From: Acanthosoma haemorrhoidale
Taxonomy: Eukaryota; Arthropoda; Insecta; Hemiptera; Acanthosomatidae
Assembly (NCBI GenBank): GCA_930367205.1
Contig: OV884012.1
Location: 56,875,239 to 56,939,238, forward strand
Direction of reading: 5' to 3'
Length of the DNA: 64,000 bases
The notes beneath the pieces were generated by a model. That model did not search any database. It had not been told where the DNA came from and saw nothing but the letters and a program-made list of their open reading frames with translations. A program made the translations under genes and the position numbers. Each line of letters opens with the position of its first letter. Within the stretch, counting starts at the first letter, position 1. Positions 11,311 to 22,065 of this stretch are shown here, in pieces.

Positions 11311-12303
11311 AGGCATTGACTAACTGATTGTGTTGTTACTAGCTGATGATAGTTATTCTATAGAACATTATTAGATCACAATCCAGTTTTGAAGTTGCCG
11401 TATTATGGTGGTCGATCCCACTTTCTAAGAGTTTTAACTTAAGATGGATGAGCTCACAGCTACCAACTATTGACCTAGTTTTATTTTAGTGAAGGTATTC
11501 ACTATTTGCTCGTTTTGAAAAAATGCTCTTTGTAAGGAAGTGGTATAAGACCTTCGGTAGAGATTTAGGTTTTTCCTTCCAAATATGTGCCAATTTCTAA
11601 GATGAAAGACCTTTAAAGAAAGACAAATGAATATAACTGTTTTAAAAAAATATATTGGCTTAGTTAAAATACACAATCATTTTCTAACACCCAAAATGGT
11701 TTCTCACTAGTTCTTCTCGTTTTCACCATCACACTTTATCAACAAGCTGTTGTAGCAATGAATTTAGTATATGTTAAGTTTTAGATCAACTGCAAATTTA
11801 TCTTGTATAGTGTTTCTGTAAATAAATGTTTTATATGTTTGTTCGATATCTGCTATATTTAAGACATTTTAGGTAAACATATTTGTTCCAGAACACCAAA
11901 TAAGTGTCCTAATAAACCCGTATTTTTTGTTCTTGTGGTTTTTCTCAATGTCCAAAAGATATTAGAGCAGTCTGATTTGTTTTAATTTACATTTATTCAA
12001 TCATAGTAATGTTGTCACTTGGATAACAAATGTCATTATTAGGTTTATCCACTGGGAGAGGTTCACTAAGAGACTTTAGTGGCTTTGCCCAATTAAACAG
12101 CTAAGTTTTAAATGTTACTCTAAGTAAGAAAGTTATCTTGCAGCCTTCGGCACGCTTAACACAATTTCTTGCAATGAACACCCACCCTCATTTTAAATAG
12201 TTTTCCAAACTCAAAAGTACTGATTATTTTTTAACAGAGGCCCAAGAACGCCTACAACTACAAATGAATCATATACAATAATACAAAGGCATTGTCACGT
12301 TAC
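11311..12303. other. Putative intron and AT-rich sequence
   Basis: This and 10227-11310 would be intron if the two-exon gene model on the minus strand is right. The intron would then carry the RTE-like relic. A 69-codon minus frame at 11467-11676 shows no recognisable domain. I see no further exon. Confidence 0.35.
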
Positions 12304-12490
12304 CTATGCATTCAGCTACACACACAACGGCTATGAACAGCAACGTAGTGACAAAAGGAACTGAAGCCACCGCTATCCATTGGGCCTTCAAAGCGGCCAC
12401 TAGTCCGTCACTGAGGTCTATGAAGAACTGGAGGACATCTTCCTTGCTCGGAAGTTCACGGGAGTTCTCGCTCAAAAAAAGGCGGTCCAT
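12304..12490 (-). CDS. Candidate N-terminal exon of a small membrane protein
   Basis: Minus-strand ATG at 12490 has G at -3 and G at +4, a good initiation context. The 62 codons begin MDRLFLSENSRELPSKEDVL, continue through a polar and amphipathic stretch, and then a hydrophobic span of about 23 residues (IAVASVPFVTTLLFIAVVC) likely to cross a membrane. Reading stops being convincing exactly at a donor, ATAG|GTAACG at 12304/12303, one base into a codon. Base composition is richer in G+C than the surroundings. If the exon instead began upstream, an acceptor CTGCAG ends at 12499. Joined to 10226-10195 it gives a protein of about 72 residues with an acidic tail. I do not recognise the family. A chance open frame is the main alternative. 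Confidence 0.42.
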
Positions 12491-12498
12491 GACGCCAC

Positions 12499-15400
12499 CT
12501 GCAGTGTGCCATTTGTGTGTATCATATGTCCGTGTGATCATATGTCCGAATCATGTGAGGAAACTTACATTTACAAGGAAAAATAAGTCATATTTTATAG
12601 TCTATGTTAAGTATCAACTTTTTAAAATTTCCGAGATGAAATTAGGTTAGAGTTGTTTTGGTCACTCACCAAAAAAAAATCGCAGTTAATATGTGTCACT
12701 ACTGTGCAATAAAAATCAAGACTAACCTCAAGCATCAAAATAATTATAGATCAGTAATCAACCACATTATAATCGTAACGAGTAACTGTACAAACATTGA
12801 AAAAATGATTAAGGGATAGACCATTAGCCAATTATTATTCACAGTTTGGGACATTATTGACAGGAAGTGGGATCAAGCAAAATTACATTAAAAGCGCATC
12901 AGACAAGCAAATTTAAAAAAAAGCCGTGACAACCATGAAGAATCTTGAGGGAAAAAATAGAAGGGTTCCTCAATTAGGAAAAAAAGAAACACTTAAATTT
13001 GAAGAATTACACACATATTACTGAAGAATTATGAAAATGTAATTATTTTGAATATTTGATTTAATTGTTCTTGTATATGATCACACTATAGCTCTTATTA
13101 CTTTTAACGTTGAAGGTAATCGATCATAATTAATTACACGTTAACGTTATTAAATACCTACAAATATTAAAATGTAAGTTGTTAGCCATTATAAAATTTG
13201 GCACTGCATCTCTCCACCAAACTTTTTATGTATCCGTCAATTCCAATTTAGTTTTATTTAAATAAACACTTAAACTTAACATACAAACGAATTAAAGGAC
13301 GAAAAAAAAGATACCTAGATATATTTTAAGGTGTGTGTATGTACGCTTAGTAGACGTACATAAAATTTCCTCAAATAATATCCAAACAATTGTGGAGAAA
13401 GCTAATGTTTACAGACTAGTACATCTCTCAAACCACCTCAGTAACTTGAACAGCATTAAAAAAATGTCAAGTACCAAAAACATTTTTCCTCTGTATCTTC
13501 TTAAAAGTCTGTCCTTTTGAGCCTCAATTAAATGTTTTATGATATATGAAAAGTTGGCTTGAAAATTCGTCTTTTAATACCCTTCTGTAGTACCCTTCAA
13601 TGCTGAAGTAGAAACCAAGAGAGACTATAAGCCGGCTTAAGAGGTTGATGATGGCACTAGACTGAAGAGGCTGTCGTCGGCAAGGTCTGGAGATTTCGCT
13701 TACTGCCGCTGTTCCAGGCGTAAAGGGCCCCAGTGGAGAGAGGCTATATGTGAATGAGGATCTGTTCACAGGAAGCGACCCCCCTAGGAAGCTACTTCAT
13801 TTTTCAAAATTTTGACTAATCTATTTTCAATAGTTGCAGTTTCACCACAAATGTCTAGGGCCGCTAACGGAGGCAAAATTAACGACGATCTATTTAATAG
13901 TTATTTCATCCTGGTTGTGGATTAGCTTTCAATCTGGCGTGTGCGTTACAATTTCATTACTGCCAACGATGAGAAGAGATTGAATTGCAAAAATTAAATT
14001 GTGTAAAACACTCCTGTGAGAGTATAAACTCCATCGTAGCAAATCAAACTTTGTATTTTCTTTCAATATGTAATATATAACGGCATCTGGTATTTTATAA
14101 TAGTTTATAGTGTACCGGTCGTGGTAGTTGACTTGTTAACCACTGAGTTGCATATACTGAGTTAACATGCTCTTGATTATTCTAGGAAATACAGTTCCCG
14201 TAAGGAGACGTGGTTGATCTTCCAAGTTCCAAATGGCGAATTTGTTCCAGATTGCAGCACTATCTCAAAAGCCCTTGACCCAAAAGGAAATCACCACCTC
14301 AATCACCACCGGCCCTGAACTGATCTTTCACGTTTTTCTGAATAAGGATATTTTATGCTTACTCTGAATGTCAAGTAGTAGTAGTTTTAAAAAAATTGAA
14401 TGAACTTTTTTCTATTACATCCGCATTTGAAATATATTCGATGATCAGTAACCATCTTACAAAAGAAAAACAGTACACAGCCAAAAAAAAATTTGGAACC
14501 AAACTAAATATTCTGCATAAATAGTCTCCACGTCTCTTTTACGTCCATGGTCACATCAGGAGACACGAGTGTATAATGAAAATTGAAAAACATTAGCGAA
14601 CATGTATTTTTTAGAATAGTGGTATATAAGCCATATAAGCCCTCCGAACATTATAAATTTGTCGTCGGATAATAAATAAAATTTCAACACTACTTAAGGA
14701 ATTTTACCTGAAATTATCTAAAAGAGAGAGGGGAAAATAAATTGAAAAGCAAATCGAGATATCGGATTGGGATCGAAGGGGCACAGAAAAATGAAAAAGT
14801 TGATTATAGCGGAATTTGATGTCTGGACAGGCGGGTAATTGGTGGGGGTCTTCCATAGCAGGGGATCTGAATTAGGGGGAGAGGTCCCAAACCCACGACC
14901 AACTCTGCTAATTCCCAACATCCCTGCCGGGCTTTTACTCGGGATGTGGGCTTTTAAGGTTTTTGGCGTGTCGCTGTAGGTTGGCCTGTTTACTTATTTG
15001 TTTTCTCATTCATAAACCTTGATTATTGTCAAGCTGCAACAAATAATGCTTATATAATTATCTATTTAGTAAAATCTTTCCATAAACAGTAATTTTCTTT
15101 TTTGTAGATCGTAAAGCTAATATTATTTAAAAAGTATGTAGTACTTACCATTGATTTTCCATTAGCAAATCATTCAGCGGAATGGACTGCTATGGCTCAG
15201 CCCTTAGCAGGTGTAATGCCGCTTTTACGATAACCACACACACCATACTGGATCCCTACTTCATCTTGGTCTGCCATTTAAGTAATGTTCCTCTAGTGAA
15301 AAAAGTATTGGAAGATAAATTAGCCTGAGCTAACGACTTCTACAGATGAAAATACTTAGCGATTACTTTATAATGGTCTGATTAATATGTCATGTAATGG

Positions 15401-16533
15401 AATAGACGCTCGGTCTGCCTTTGGAAATATATAGAAACCTAGTTCGCCTTTAGAACCTAGCTATATTTTCTTTGTTTCAAAATTATTTTGTTTATCTTTA
15501 AGTAAAAAGTAATAAATGTTGAGGCCATTGATCCATGGGGTAATAAATACAAATAACTTTAACTTCAAGTAGAAGAAAGCCCTTCAGACCACCTAGTCTG
15601 CCCCAACACCTGCTGTCTAGTAGTACCTAGGAGTTGGCAGAGACCCAAAGGGCTTCCCCTCCACAGCCAAACAAACCTATAAACACAGATTTAAGAGCTT
15701 TATAAATGATTATCGGAAGAGACTTTATATCCAGCCCTCAACAGACCTAAGCTGTTCTAAAAACAACTTTAAAAAATAAGATACACAGGCCACTTCATAA
15801 ACTTAAGTTTATTCTAGTTTATTTTCCGATCGAAGTAGGGATTTAATGTTTTTCTCTGTTGGTACCGTCTGATAAATTGTTTAAAAATATTTATTTTCAT
15901 AGCACTGCCTTTGCGAAATAATTATCACAAAAGATAATATAATAAATTTGTCTATGTAAATGAAGCCTCAGCCAGCTGAACTATACAAAAATATGTATGA
16001 ATTTTAATGAATGGCCTTTCAATAATATTTGTGGTTTATAAACGGTGCCATCCTAAATTATGTTTATGCTAATCGAATATTGTTAATAATTATCAGTAGT
16101 GTTTTGCAAGCCCACTTCAATACCCTCTTTTAATAATAACCAGAAATAAAAAGTACTGTTGCAGCCAGATAATTTTTTTGGTCCTTTTTTCGATTCAAGA
16201 CTGGTTTAATTTATTTACTTTTTAATTAAGTTTCAAAACCAGAAGTATTTCCTTTCCAGTGAGCATTATTCATTTATTTCCTGTCCAAATACAAATTAAA
16301 TTCAAACGCAAACAATTGTATCTTTTTTTATTGCCTATTATATCTGGTTTATCTTCAGTTGAACATTTGTTTTGCCTCCCTGGCCCTTCAACAAGCCGGC
16401 AATTTGATAGGATTTGGAGGATTGCTAATTAATTACGATGAACCTCTCCCCCTAACAAATATTAATAATAAAATTCCAACATTTGGACCTAGGACCTGTT
16501 TGTTAAAGCCGATAAAACAGTCAGTTAGATCTG
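12499..16533. other. Mostly AT-rich, with a few G+C-richer islands that I cannot assign
   Basis: Islands at 13.61-13.80, 14.20-14.35, 14.76-14.97, 15.17-15.27 and 15.58-15.69 kb stand out from the background. Open frames include 81 codons at 13524-13769 (-), 67 codons at 14718-14921 (-) and a 44-codon ATG frame at 14233-14367 (+) beginning MANLFQIAALSQKPL. None shows a domain that I know. They may be single exons of a sparse gene or decayed transposons. Confidence 0.4.
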
Positions 16534-16544
16534 TTTATTAGTTC
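16534..16544. repeat. Left target-site duplication of the full-length LINE-A copy
   Basis: TTTATTAGTTC here matches TTTATTCAGTTC at 20959-20970 except for one inserted base. The pair brackets an element with a 5' UTR, two ORFs and a 3' UTR in the expected order. The single difference is consistent with an old insertion. Confidence 0.55.
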
Positions 16545-16816
16545 TTCTGATTTTAGGTCATTTCATAGAGAAGGCGGCCATATTGAGAGGCTGCGTTACC
16601 AGCTGAGCTACTAGTGCTACTAGCTGTGCTAGTGATAAGGGTGTTGTGGCCGGCCAGACCTTCACAACCTTTGCTGTGGTCTACTGCTAGTCGTAGTCTC
16701 TGGACCTGTCTACGTGCGTTCAAGGCAACCTTCGACAACATGTTTTATTTATAAAAAAATATTTAAAATATGAAAAATATTGTTGATAATGAGACATGCA
16801 TTTCTATCAACAAGTA
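16545..16816 (+). promoter_or_regulatory. LINE-A 5' UTR with likely internal promoter
   Basis: The segment between the left target duplication and the ORF1 ATG contains a G+C-rich block (16553-16740) and then a short A/T-rich stretch. Jockey-type LINEs carry an internal RNA polymerase II promoter at the start of the 5' UTR. An initiator-like TCATTT is centred on 16560; I could not match a downstream promoter element with confidence. A 62-codon antisense open frame here (16741-16553) is judged incidental. Confidence 0.45.
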
Positions 16817-17088
16817 ATGTCCGAAAATAAAAAAAAGCTCTCAAGGTCTCTGGCAATCAACAACACCTACTCCGCCGCCTGTCACAAGAAAGCAACGACG
16901 ATCAAACAAAAATAATTCGTCAGCTCAACGGAAGAATTACCACCACCACAACCTAGCACATCTTTAACAAAGAAATGTTGAGTCCCCATTTTTCACACCC
17001 AACAGTTATGAGGTGTTGATAAATATTGAAGTAGAGGACATGGACTCTACTCGAATACCCACACACCCTAAGCCATCTGCGGTATTAG

Positions 17089-17099
17089 TACGTACTATT
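17089..17099. repeat. Left target-site duplication of the nested LINE-A copy
   Basis: TACGTACTATT here and TACGAAATATT at 17794-17804 agree at 9 of 11 positions and flank the minus-strand copy exactly. Removing the insert and one duplicate keeps the ORF1 reading frame (ACT ATT | AAC AAT TTT), which independently supports these boundaries. Confidence 0.7.
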
Positions 17100-17793
17100 T
17101 TTTTTTTTTTTTAAACAATTTATTAAGATAAAATTACAATCTGCCTGATTAGGCAATAAGTAATTGAGATAAATCTGATCATTCATACCATATTTACAAT
17201 TCATCATTCACTAGCTCATTCATACAATATTTACAAACAGCCCAGAGGCCCCCCAAGTCCTCATGGTTGTCACCTACCTCGCGTGTGGAGGAGAAAGCGG
17301 AATCTTGGGAATTCCCCCACGCTCCTACGTCAGCAGCGTCACTGGATAAGAGCCAGCAGAGGGTGACCAAGAGCGCGAGAGCCACAGACGCTCAGGACAT
17401 GATTAGAGAAACTGGCCATTGCCAGGACTCCCACTAACACTTAATTATAGCAGATCTCAAGGCTACTGCCGTTTTAATCTCCGAGGAGGTTTATAGGGAT
17501 GAGTGGTGCAGTGCAATGAATGTGCTAGGGAATTAGGGTGGTTGGAGAGGTTACTATGGAATTTTAGGAACTTGAAAGGGATGAGTTCAAGAATATAGGG
17601 TATATTCAGATCATTGTGAAGGGTTTTGTTGCTGACGTAATAAGGGTCATTTACTATAGTTCTCAGGACGTTTGATTGAAAGGATTGGATGCGCTTGATG
17701 TTTGACATTTTTGCTGTCCCCCATAGCTCTATTCCGTATGTCCAGAACGCTTAAGTATAACTTTGTAAATAAGTAGTTTATTTTCTATTGATT
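17100..17793 (-). mobile_element. Nested, inverted, 5'-truncated LINE-A copy
   Basis: Begins with 13 T (the poly(A) tail read on the other strand) at 17100-17112, followed by the reverse complement of the LINE-A 3' UTR and the ORF2 C-terminus. The minus-strand frame 17463-17708 reads SNIKRIQSFQSNVLRTIVN and YVSNKTLHNDLNIPYILEL, matching the ORF2 end of the large copy. It keeps the 3' UTR segment that the host copy lacks. It sits inside ORF1 of the plus-strand copy, so it is younger than that copy. It is 694 bp long, 5'-truncated and incapable of movement by itself. Confidence 0.9.
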
Positions 17794-17804
17794 TACGAAA
17801 TATT
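17794..17804. repeat. Right target-site duplication of the nested LINE-A copy
   Basis: TACGAAATATT, partner of 17089-17099 (9 of 11 identical). ORF1 coding resumes immediately afterwards with AAC AAT TTT GAA TTG. Confidence 0.65.
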
Positions 17805-18839
17805 AACAATTTTGAATTGTTATGTACTCAAATGAGTGAAATCGTAGGTACAGGCAAATACACGTGCCTCAATCGGTCTCGGGACACGACAATATCTGGT
17901 CACTGCCGATACATATTGAGCGATAGTTAAATACTTGGAAGAAACCAAAGCTTACTTCCATACATACCAGTTAAGTCAGGAAAGGTCGCTACGAGTAGTG
18001 ATCAGAAATATTCACCCGACCACCCCAGGTGATGAAATTGAAGATGAACTCTCAGCTCTCGGTTTGAAAGTTCGCCAAATAACAAACGTTTTACGTGAAG
18101 ACAGGGAACAAGACGAAGCGATCAAGACACCGCTGCCCTTGTTCTTTGTCGATCTAGAGCGAACACCAGGAGTAGAAAAAATCTACGAATTGACCCACCT
18201 GTATTACACAAGAATACAGCTCGAAAAACCTTAGCCCAAACGTGAGATAGTCCAATGCCACAATTGCCAGGCATATTGGCACATGAAATCATACAGTCAC
18301 CACCCTCCTAGGTGTGTAAAGAGTAGTGGGCAGCACAAAAGTGAATTGTACAAGAAGCCCCTAGAATCACGTGCAGTATGCGTTCTCTACCATCAAGGCC
18401 TCCCGGCCAACTACAAGGGATGGGACGCTTACAAAATCCTCAAGTACAGGAGCAGAGAAGTCGGCCTGAAGAAGAGAAGCCACCCAAAGTTAAAAAAGAA
18501 GAAGTCAAGAAGCGTCAAGAAATTGAGGCCTTCTGTCACATTTGCCGATGCCGTTCGCAACAGAGAGCAGTCACAGCTACCGCGCGCTCCCTGTCCGCAA
18601 GTGCATCTTCCTCAGCATTCTGTACACCCCGTCAACCCACAAACTCCTTCCCATCCTCAACCACACATCTCGCATATTCCTCCACCTACAAGTTCTTTGG
18701 ATCTCACCAGCCTTTTCACCTCATTTCTCACAGAGTTCAGAACCCTAATTACCCCTCTCATTACTCTTCTTACAAATTTTGTCTCCTACCTTAACCCTGT
18801 TAAAAAAAATCTATAAGTGGATACTTCCGACTCCTTATC

Positions 18840-20709
18840 CATTCTCCTTCGAATGCGAATGGTGTTCGCACCCACACTAACGAACTGACAGCACTACTCC
18901 ATGACAAGAACGTAGCTCTTATTACTGAAGACTTACGAAAAAACCGCCATTTACCGTTTGACAGTACCAGACTTATCGAACTGATCACCCAGATGGAAGA
19001 GCTCATGCAGGTACTGCTGTCATTGCTGTCCAGAACTCAATTTCCCATCACATAAATCCTTTGGTAGCACATGACTTCCTTCAGTCCACTGCAGGGTCCA
19101 TGACTTTTTCTTCTACAATAGTTTAGGAATACTAAACTATTTACTCACGCGCCTCCATGACTTCTCCTCCAATCACAGCCCTTTATTATTAAACATTTTC
19201 CTAAGACCTATTCACAAACTGAATCCTCCTTCATTTATTAGCGGCCCAATTGACAAGAACCACTTCCACCAGCTTCTTACAGATTCCGTAGACCTTAAAG
19301 TGTCTCTTTCAGGATGTCAAACATCCTAGGACTTAGAAGATGCAGTGCATCGTCGCCTCATCCCTCGATCGAAAATTGCCTGGATATGATCTCCTCACTC
19401 CTCAAATTCTCAAACAATTTCCTACTAAAGCCATAATCTTCCGAACCGACATATATAATTCCATTAACCAAACGACGCACTTTTCTCTCCTCTGGAAACA
19501 TTCCGTTATTGTCCGATTGGCCAAACCCAGTAAACCACCCAACGATGCCTCATCTTTCCGTCCAATTAGCCTACTCCCTATCATCTCAAAAATATTTGAT
19601 AAACTCCTATTAAAACGTCTACTTCCAATTGTTGAATCCAATAACCTTTTTCCTACTCACAAGTTTGGTTTCCGTCTACGACATTCCACTACTCAACAAG
19701 ACCTTTGCGTTGTTGATCACATATCCTCAGCCCTTGAAACCAAACAGTGGTACACAGCTGCCTTTCTGGACATGGCTAAAGCTTTTGACAGGCTCTGAGC
19801 CACAGGTTTGCTTTACAAGCTCAAAAGATATTGACCTCAGGTCCTTTCCCTAATACTACAGTCATACCTTTCAAACCGCTTCTCCCAAGTCCGCTGTGGC
19901 TTAGAATATTCTAATTGCTATCCCATAAATGCAGGAGTTTCACATGGGAGTGTCCTAGGTCCCATCCTCTAAAACCTATACACTGTAGATGTCCCCTCCA
20001 CCCCCTATATCTTCTCGGCCACATTTGCAGATGACACTCCAGTCTTGTCTTCCCATTCAGACCCCGATATAGCATCCCATAACTTAAAAAAACTCCTTGA
20101 TGAGATCGAACATTGGTGCATCCAATGGCGGATCAAAGTTAATGAAGCAAAATGTTCCTACATTACATTCACCCTCTGTCGCAAGTCTTGTCCACTAGTT
20201 TATTTTAATTATATTCCTCTCCCTGTATCCGAGACAGATCGGTACTTAGGATTCCATCTCGACAAATTACTTACCTGGAACCCACATACGTGGCAAAAAA
20301 CACAAGAACTAAACAAACGCTTTGGACAACTGTACAGACTACTTCAAAGGACATCTCATCTTTCAATAGAAAATAAATTACTAATCTACAAAGTTATGCC
20401 TAAGCCATTCTGGACACACGGAATAGAGCTATGGGGTACAAAAAAAAGTCAAACATCAAGCGTATCTTATCCTTTCAATCCAAAGTCCTGAGAACAATAG
20501 TAAATGCCCCTTATTATGTCAGCAACAAAACCCTTCATAACGATCTTAACATACCCTACATTCTTGAACTCGTCCCTTCCAAGTACATGAAATTTCATAG
20601 TAGTCTATCCAACCACCCTAATCCCGTAGGACAGTCCTTGTACTGCACCACTCATCCCTATAATTCTTCTCGGAGACTGAAACGGCAGTGGCCTTGTTAC
20701 CTGCTATAA
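18840..20709 (+). pseudogene. LINE-A ORF2 (endonuclease and reverse transcriptase), decayed
   Basis: Endonuclease remains: NANGVRTHTNELTALLHD and LITEDLRKNRHLPFD (start of the domain; the catalytic E-T-H is altered to E-D), GRAHAGTAVIAVQNSISHH (middle), and DFSSNHSPLLLNIF (normally S-D-H-x-P near the end). Most of the domain between is deleted. Reverse transcriptase: SSFRPISLLPIISKIFDKLL, KFGFRLRHSTTQQ, AAFLDMAKAFD (motif A), ATFADDTPVLS (motif C) and WRIKVNEAKCSY (motif D). In-frame stops after AFDRL near 19796 and in the N-L-Y segment near 19971, a frameshift near 20445, and an A-run expansion make it inactive. In living elements the protein nicks the target and primes reverse transcription from it. 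There is no RNase H domain, as in many Jockey elements. Confidence 0.9.
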
Positions 20710-20958
20710 ATTCATTACAGTGGGAGCCCTGGCAATGGCTAGTTTCTCCAACCATGTCCTGAGCGTCTGTGGCTCTCACACTCGTTGTCAGCCTCCACTG
20801 CCTCGTATCCATAAGGATTTGGGAGGCCTCTGGGCTGTTGTATGAAATTGTATGAATGAGCGTAAGAAATTGTAAATATGGTATGAATGAGAAAATGTAT
20901 CTCAATTACTTATTGCCTAATAAGGCAAATTGTAATTTTAGCACAATAAAGAATATTA
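20710..20958 (+). other. LINE-A 3' UTR and tail
   Basis: The 3' UTR carries the same landmarks as the other copies (TGTCCTGAGCGTCTGTGGCT, GGCCTCTGGGCTG, and the terminal AAGGCAAATTGTAATTTTAG) but has lost about 80 bp near 20810 relative to the copies at 7.8 and 17.3 kb. It ends in an A/T-rich tail with AATAAAG rather than a clean poly(A), consistent with age. Confidence 0.8.
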
Positions 20959-20970
20959 TTTATTCAGTTC
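20959..20970. repeat. Right target-site duplication of the full-length LINE-A copy
   Basis: TTTATTCAGTTC, partner of 16534-16544, one base longer. Confidence 0.5.
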
Positions 20971-21619
20971 GCTACCTAACTATTTATTTTGAATGTCTTG
21001 CTTGAAATTTAAACTCTATTAGTCATAAGTGAATGAATTACCATTTTTAATGTGTAAAAATTAGATGAAATTAAAGCCCAAGTAAACTTCTGATGTAAAA
21101 AAAGAAATGATCTACTTTCAAACATGTAAGGGGCAAATACATTTATTAATTGTCTAAAATGTTTACCCCACAAACGTATAGTTATGGTAGTTAATGTCAA
21201 AACAATAATTTAAAGTACTGCTGCTTTAGAAAGTACACCTATCTTATGATTTTGCGAAACTGCTGAAGGTAGTTTATCACAAAACATATGCTTTACATAG
21301 TTTCACCAACTTCATTTTGTTTATCAATAAGTCAAAAAATAAATTTTGGTTTAGAGTTTATGAAAAAATAAGAAATGGTAAAAATCACATCAATTATAAT
21401 GTGTCATAGGAAACTATATTTAATTATTGACAATCATGTTTTTTGTCGTTCGGTAGTCAAATAACTCGTAAATTTTGTTTATACTCCACAAGATGACTTT
21501 CAAAGATAGAATCTCGCAGGAAAAATAATATTCTTTGATGCAATGAAAACTGATTGCAATGACATTCAATGGTCAAATAGTATAAAATGTAATTTGAATT
21601 ATAAGGTATAAAAATGTAG

Positions 21620-21793
21620 CCGAGACATTTGTTACGACTAGTACATACAGACGTTATAACTGTTTTAGATACAAGTTTCGTGGAGAAGGTGCCGGGATCC
21701 AAAGGCGTTGAAGATAAGGCTGCCGTTAGGGCTGGTAACGACAAAGATAAGTGCACGATGCAGCTAACAGCACTGTGCTACAGCGATGGCTGA
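21620..21793 (+). pseudogene. Possible pogo/Tigger-like DDE transposase scrap
   Basis: A 57-codon plus-strand frame in a G+C-rich patch reads TVLDTSFVEKVPGSKGVEDK, then NDKDKCTMQLTALCYSDG before a TGA. Order and spacing recall the N-x-DET-x-x-F-x-K-x-x-P-x-K ... K-x-x-x-T-x-x-x-x-x-N-x-DG block of pogo/Tigger/Jerky-type transposases, in which the first Asp is catalytic. The match is short and partly conservative, so this is a suggestion only. A longer minus-strand frame over the same patch (21457-21756) shows no family signature. The patch continues G+C-rich to about 21900 without further recognisable coding. Confidence 0.3.
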
Positions 21794-22065
21794 TAGGGAC
21801 AAGAGTTGTGAGCTGGAGGGTCCAGGACGAAGATAGGGTAGGAGAGCTATCGGGAGAGGGGGTAGCTGCTTATCGGTATAGCCTTTCAGCCTATCTCTCC
21901 TGAGCCTACAAACAGAGCAACCGCACAGGGCTGTTTATCCTCAACATTTCTATGATTGTTCTGATCATATATTGAATGAAAATGGAAGGTCTAAGCTCCT
22001 GATTACTATAATTTGTGTTTTTCATAAACTGAGTATAATATCCGCTATATATAATTGTATATTTG

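Larger units (their letters stand above)
16817..18816 (+). pseudogene. LINE-A ORF1 (gag-like nucleic-acid-binding protein), broken by a nested LINE
   Basis: Starts at ATG 16817 (MSENKKKLSRS). After a frameshift it continues with TPTPPPVTRKQRR, a TAA at 16965, SPFFTPNSYEVL and KPSAVLVRTI, where the nested copy interrupts it at 17100. On the far side the frame resumes as NNFELLCTQMSEIVGTGKY, then after another shift AIVKYLEETKAYFHTYQL, LRVVIRNIHP and KTPLPLFFVDLE, the hallmark of the PRE_C2HC domain of Jockey gag proteins. A TAG at 18232 precedes the zinc-knuckle region (CHNCQAYWH, then HHPPRCVKSSGQH), in which several metal-binding Cys are replaced by Ser or Tyr. It ends in a Pro-rich tail and LNPVKKNL. 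In active elements this protein binds the element RNA in the RNP. Confidence 0.85.
16545..20958 (+). mobile_element. Nearly full-length Jockey-like LINE (LINE-A), inactive
   Basis: A complete non-LTR retrotransposon layout: G+C-rich 5' UTR (16545-16816), ORF1 of gag type with a PRE_C2HC-like domain and zinc-knuckle remains (16817-18816), ORF2 with apurinic endonuclease remains and reverse transcriptase (about 18840-20709), and a 3' UTR ending in an A/T-rich tail. Without the 694-bp nested copy it is about 3.7 kb, somewhat shorter than typical Jockey elements because much of the endonuclease and part of the 3' UTR are deleted. Many stops and frameshifts make it dead. Fragments of the same family lie at 0.5, 1.3, 1.8, 7.2, 17.1, 31.6 and 37.7 kb, so the family was active in this genome. 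Jockey-clade assignment follows from the gag type and the lack of an RNase H domain. Confidence 0.85.

Noticed and set aside
16553..16741. 62-codon minus-strand frame beginning MLSKVALNARRQVQRL that looks like a mitochondrial-type N-terminal exon, and could splice in phase to the 12.3-kb exon
   Set aside because: The segment lies between the LINE-A left target duplication and the ORF1 start codon, so it is best read as the LINE 5' UTR on the other strand.
18378..18794. 138-codon plus frame overlapping LINE-A ORF1
   Set aside because: Out of frame with the gag-type domain; the ORF1 frame explains the conserved residues.
21457..21756. 99-codon minus-strand frame beginning at a GTG
   Set aside because: No ATG start, and the G+C-rich half is better explained by the plus-strand transposase-like frame; the rest is AT-rich and low in information.
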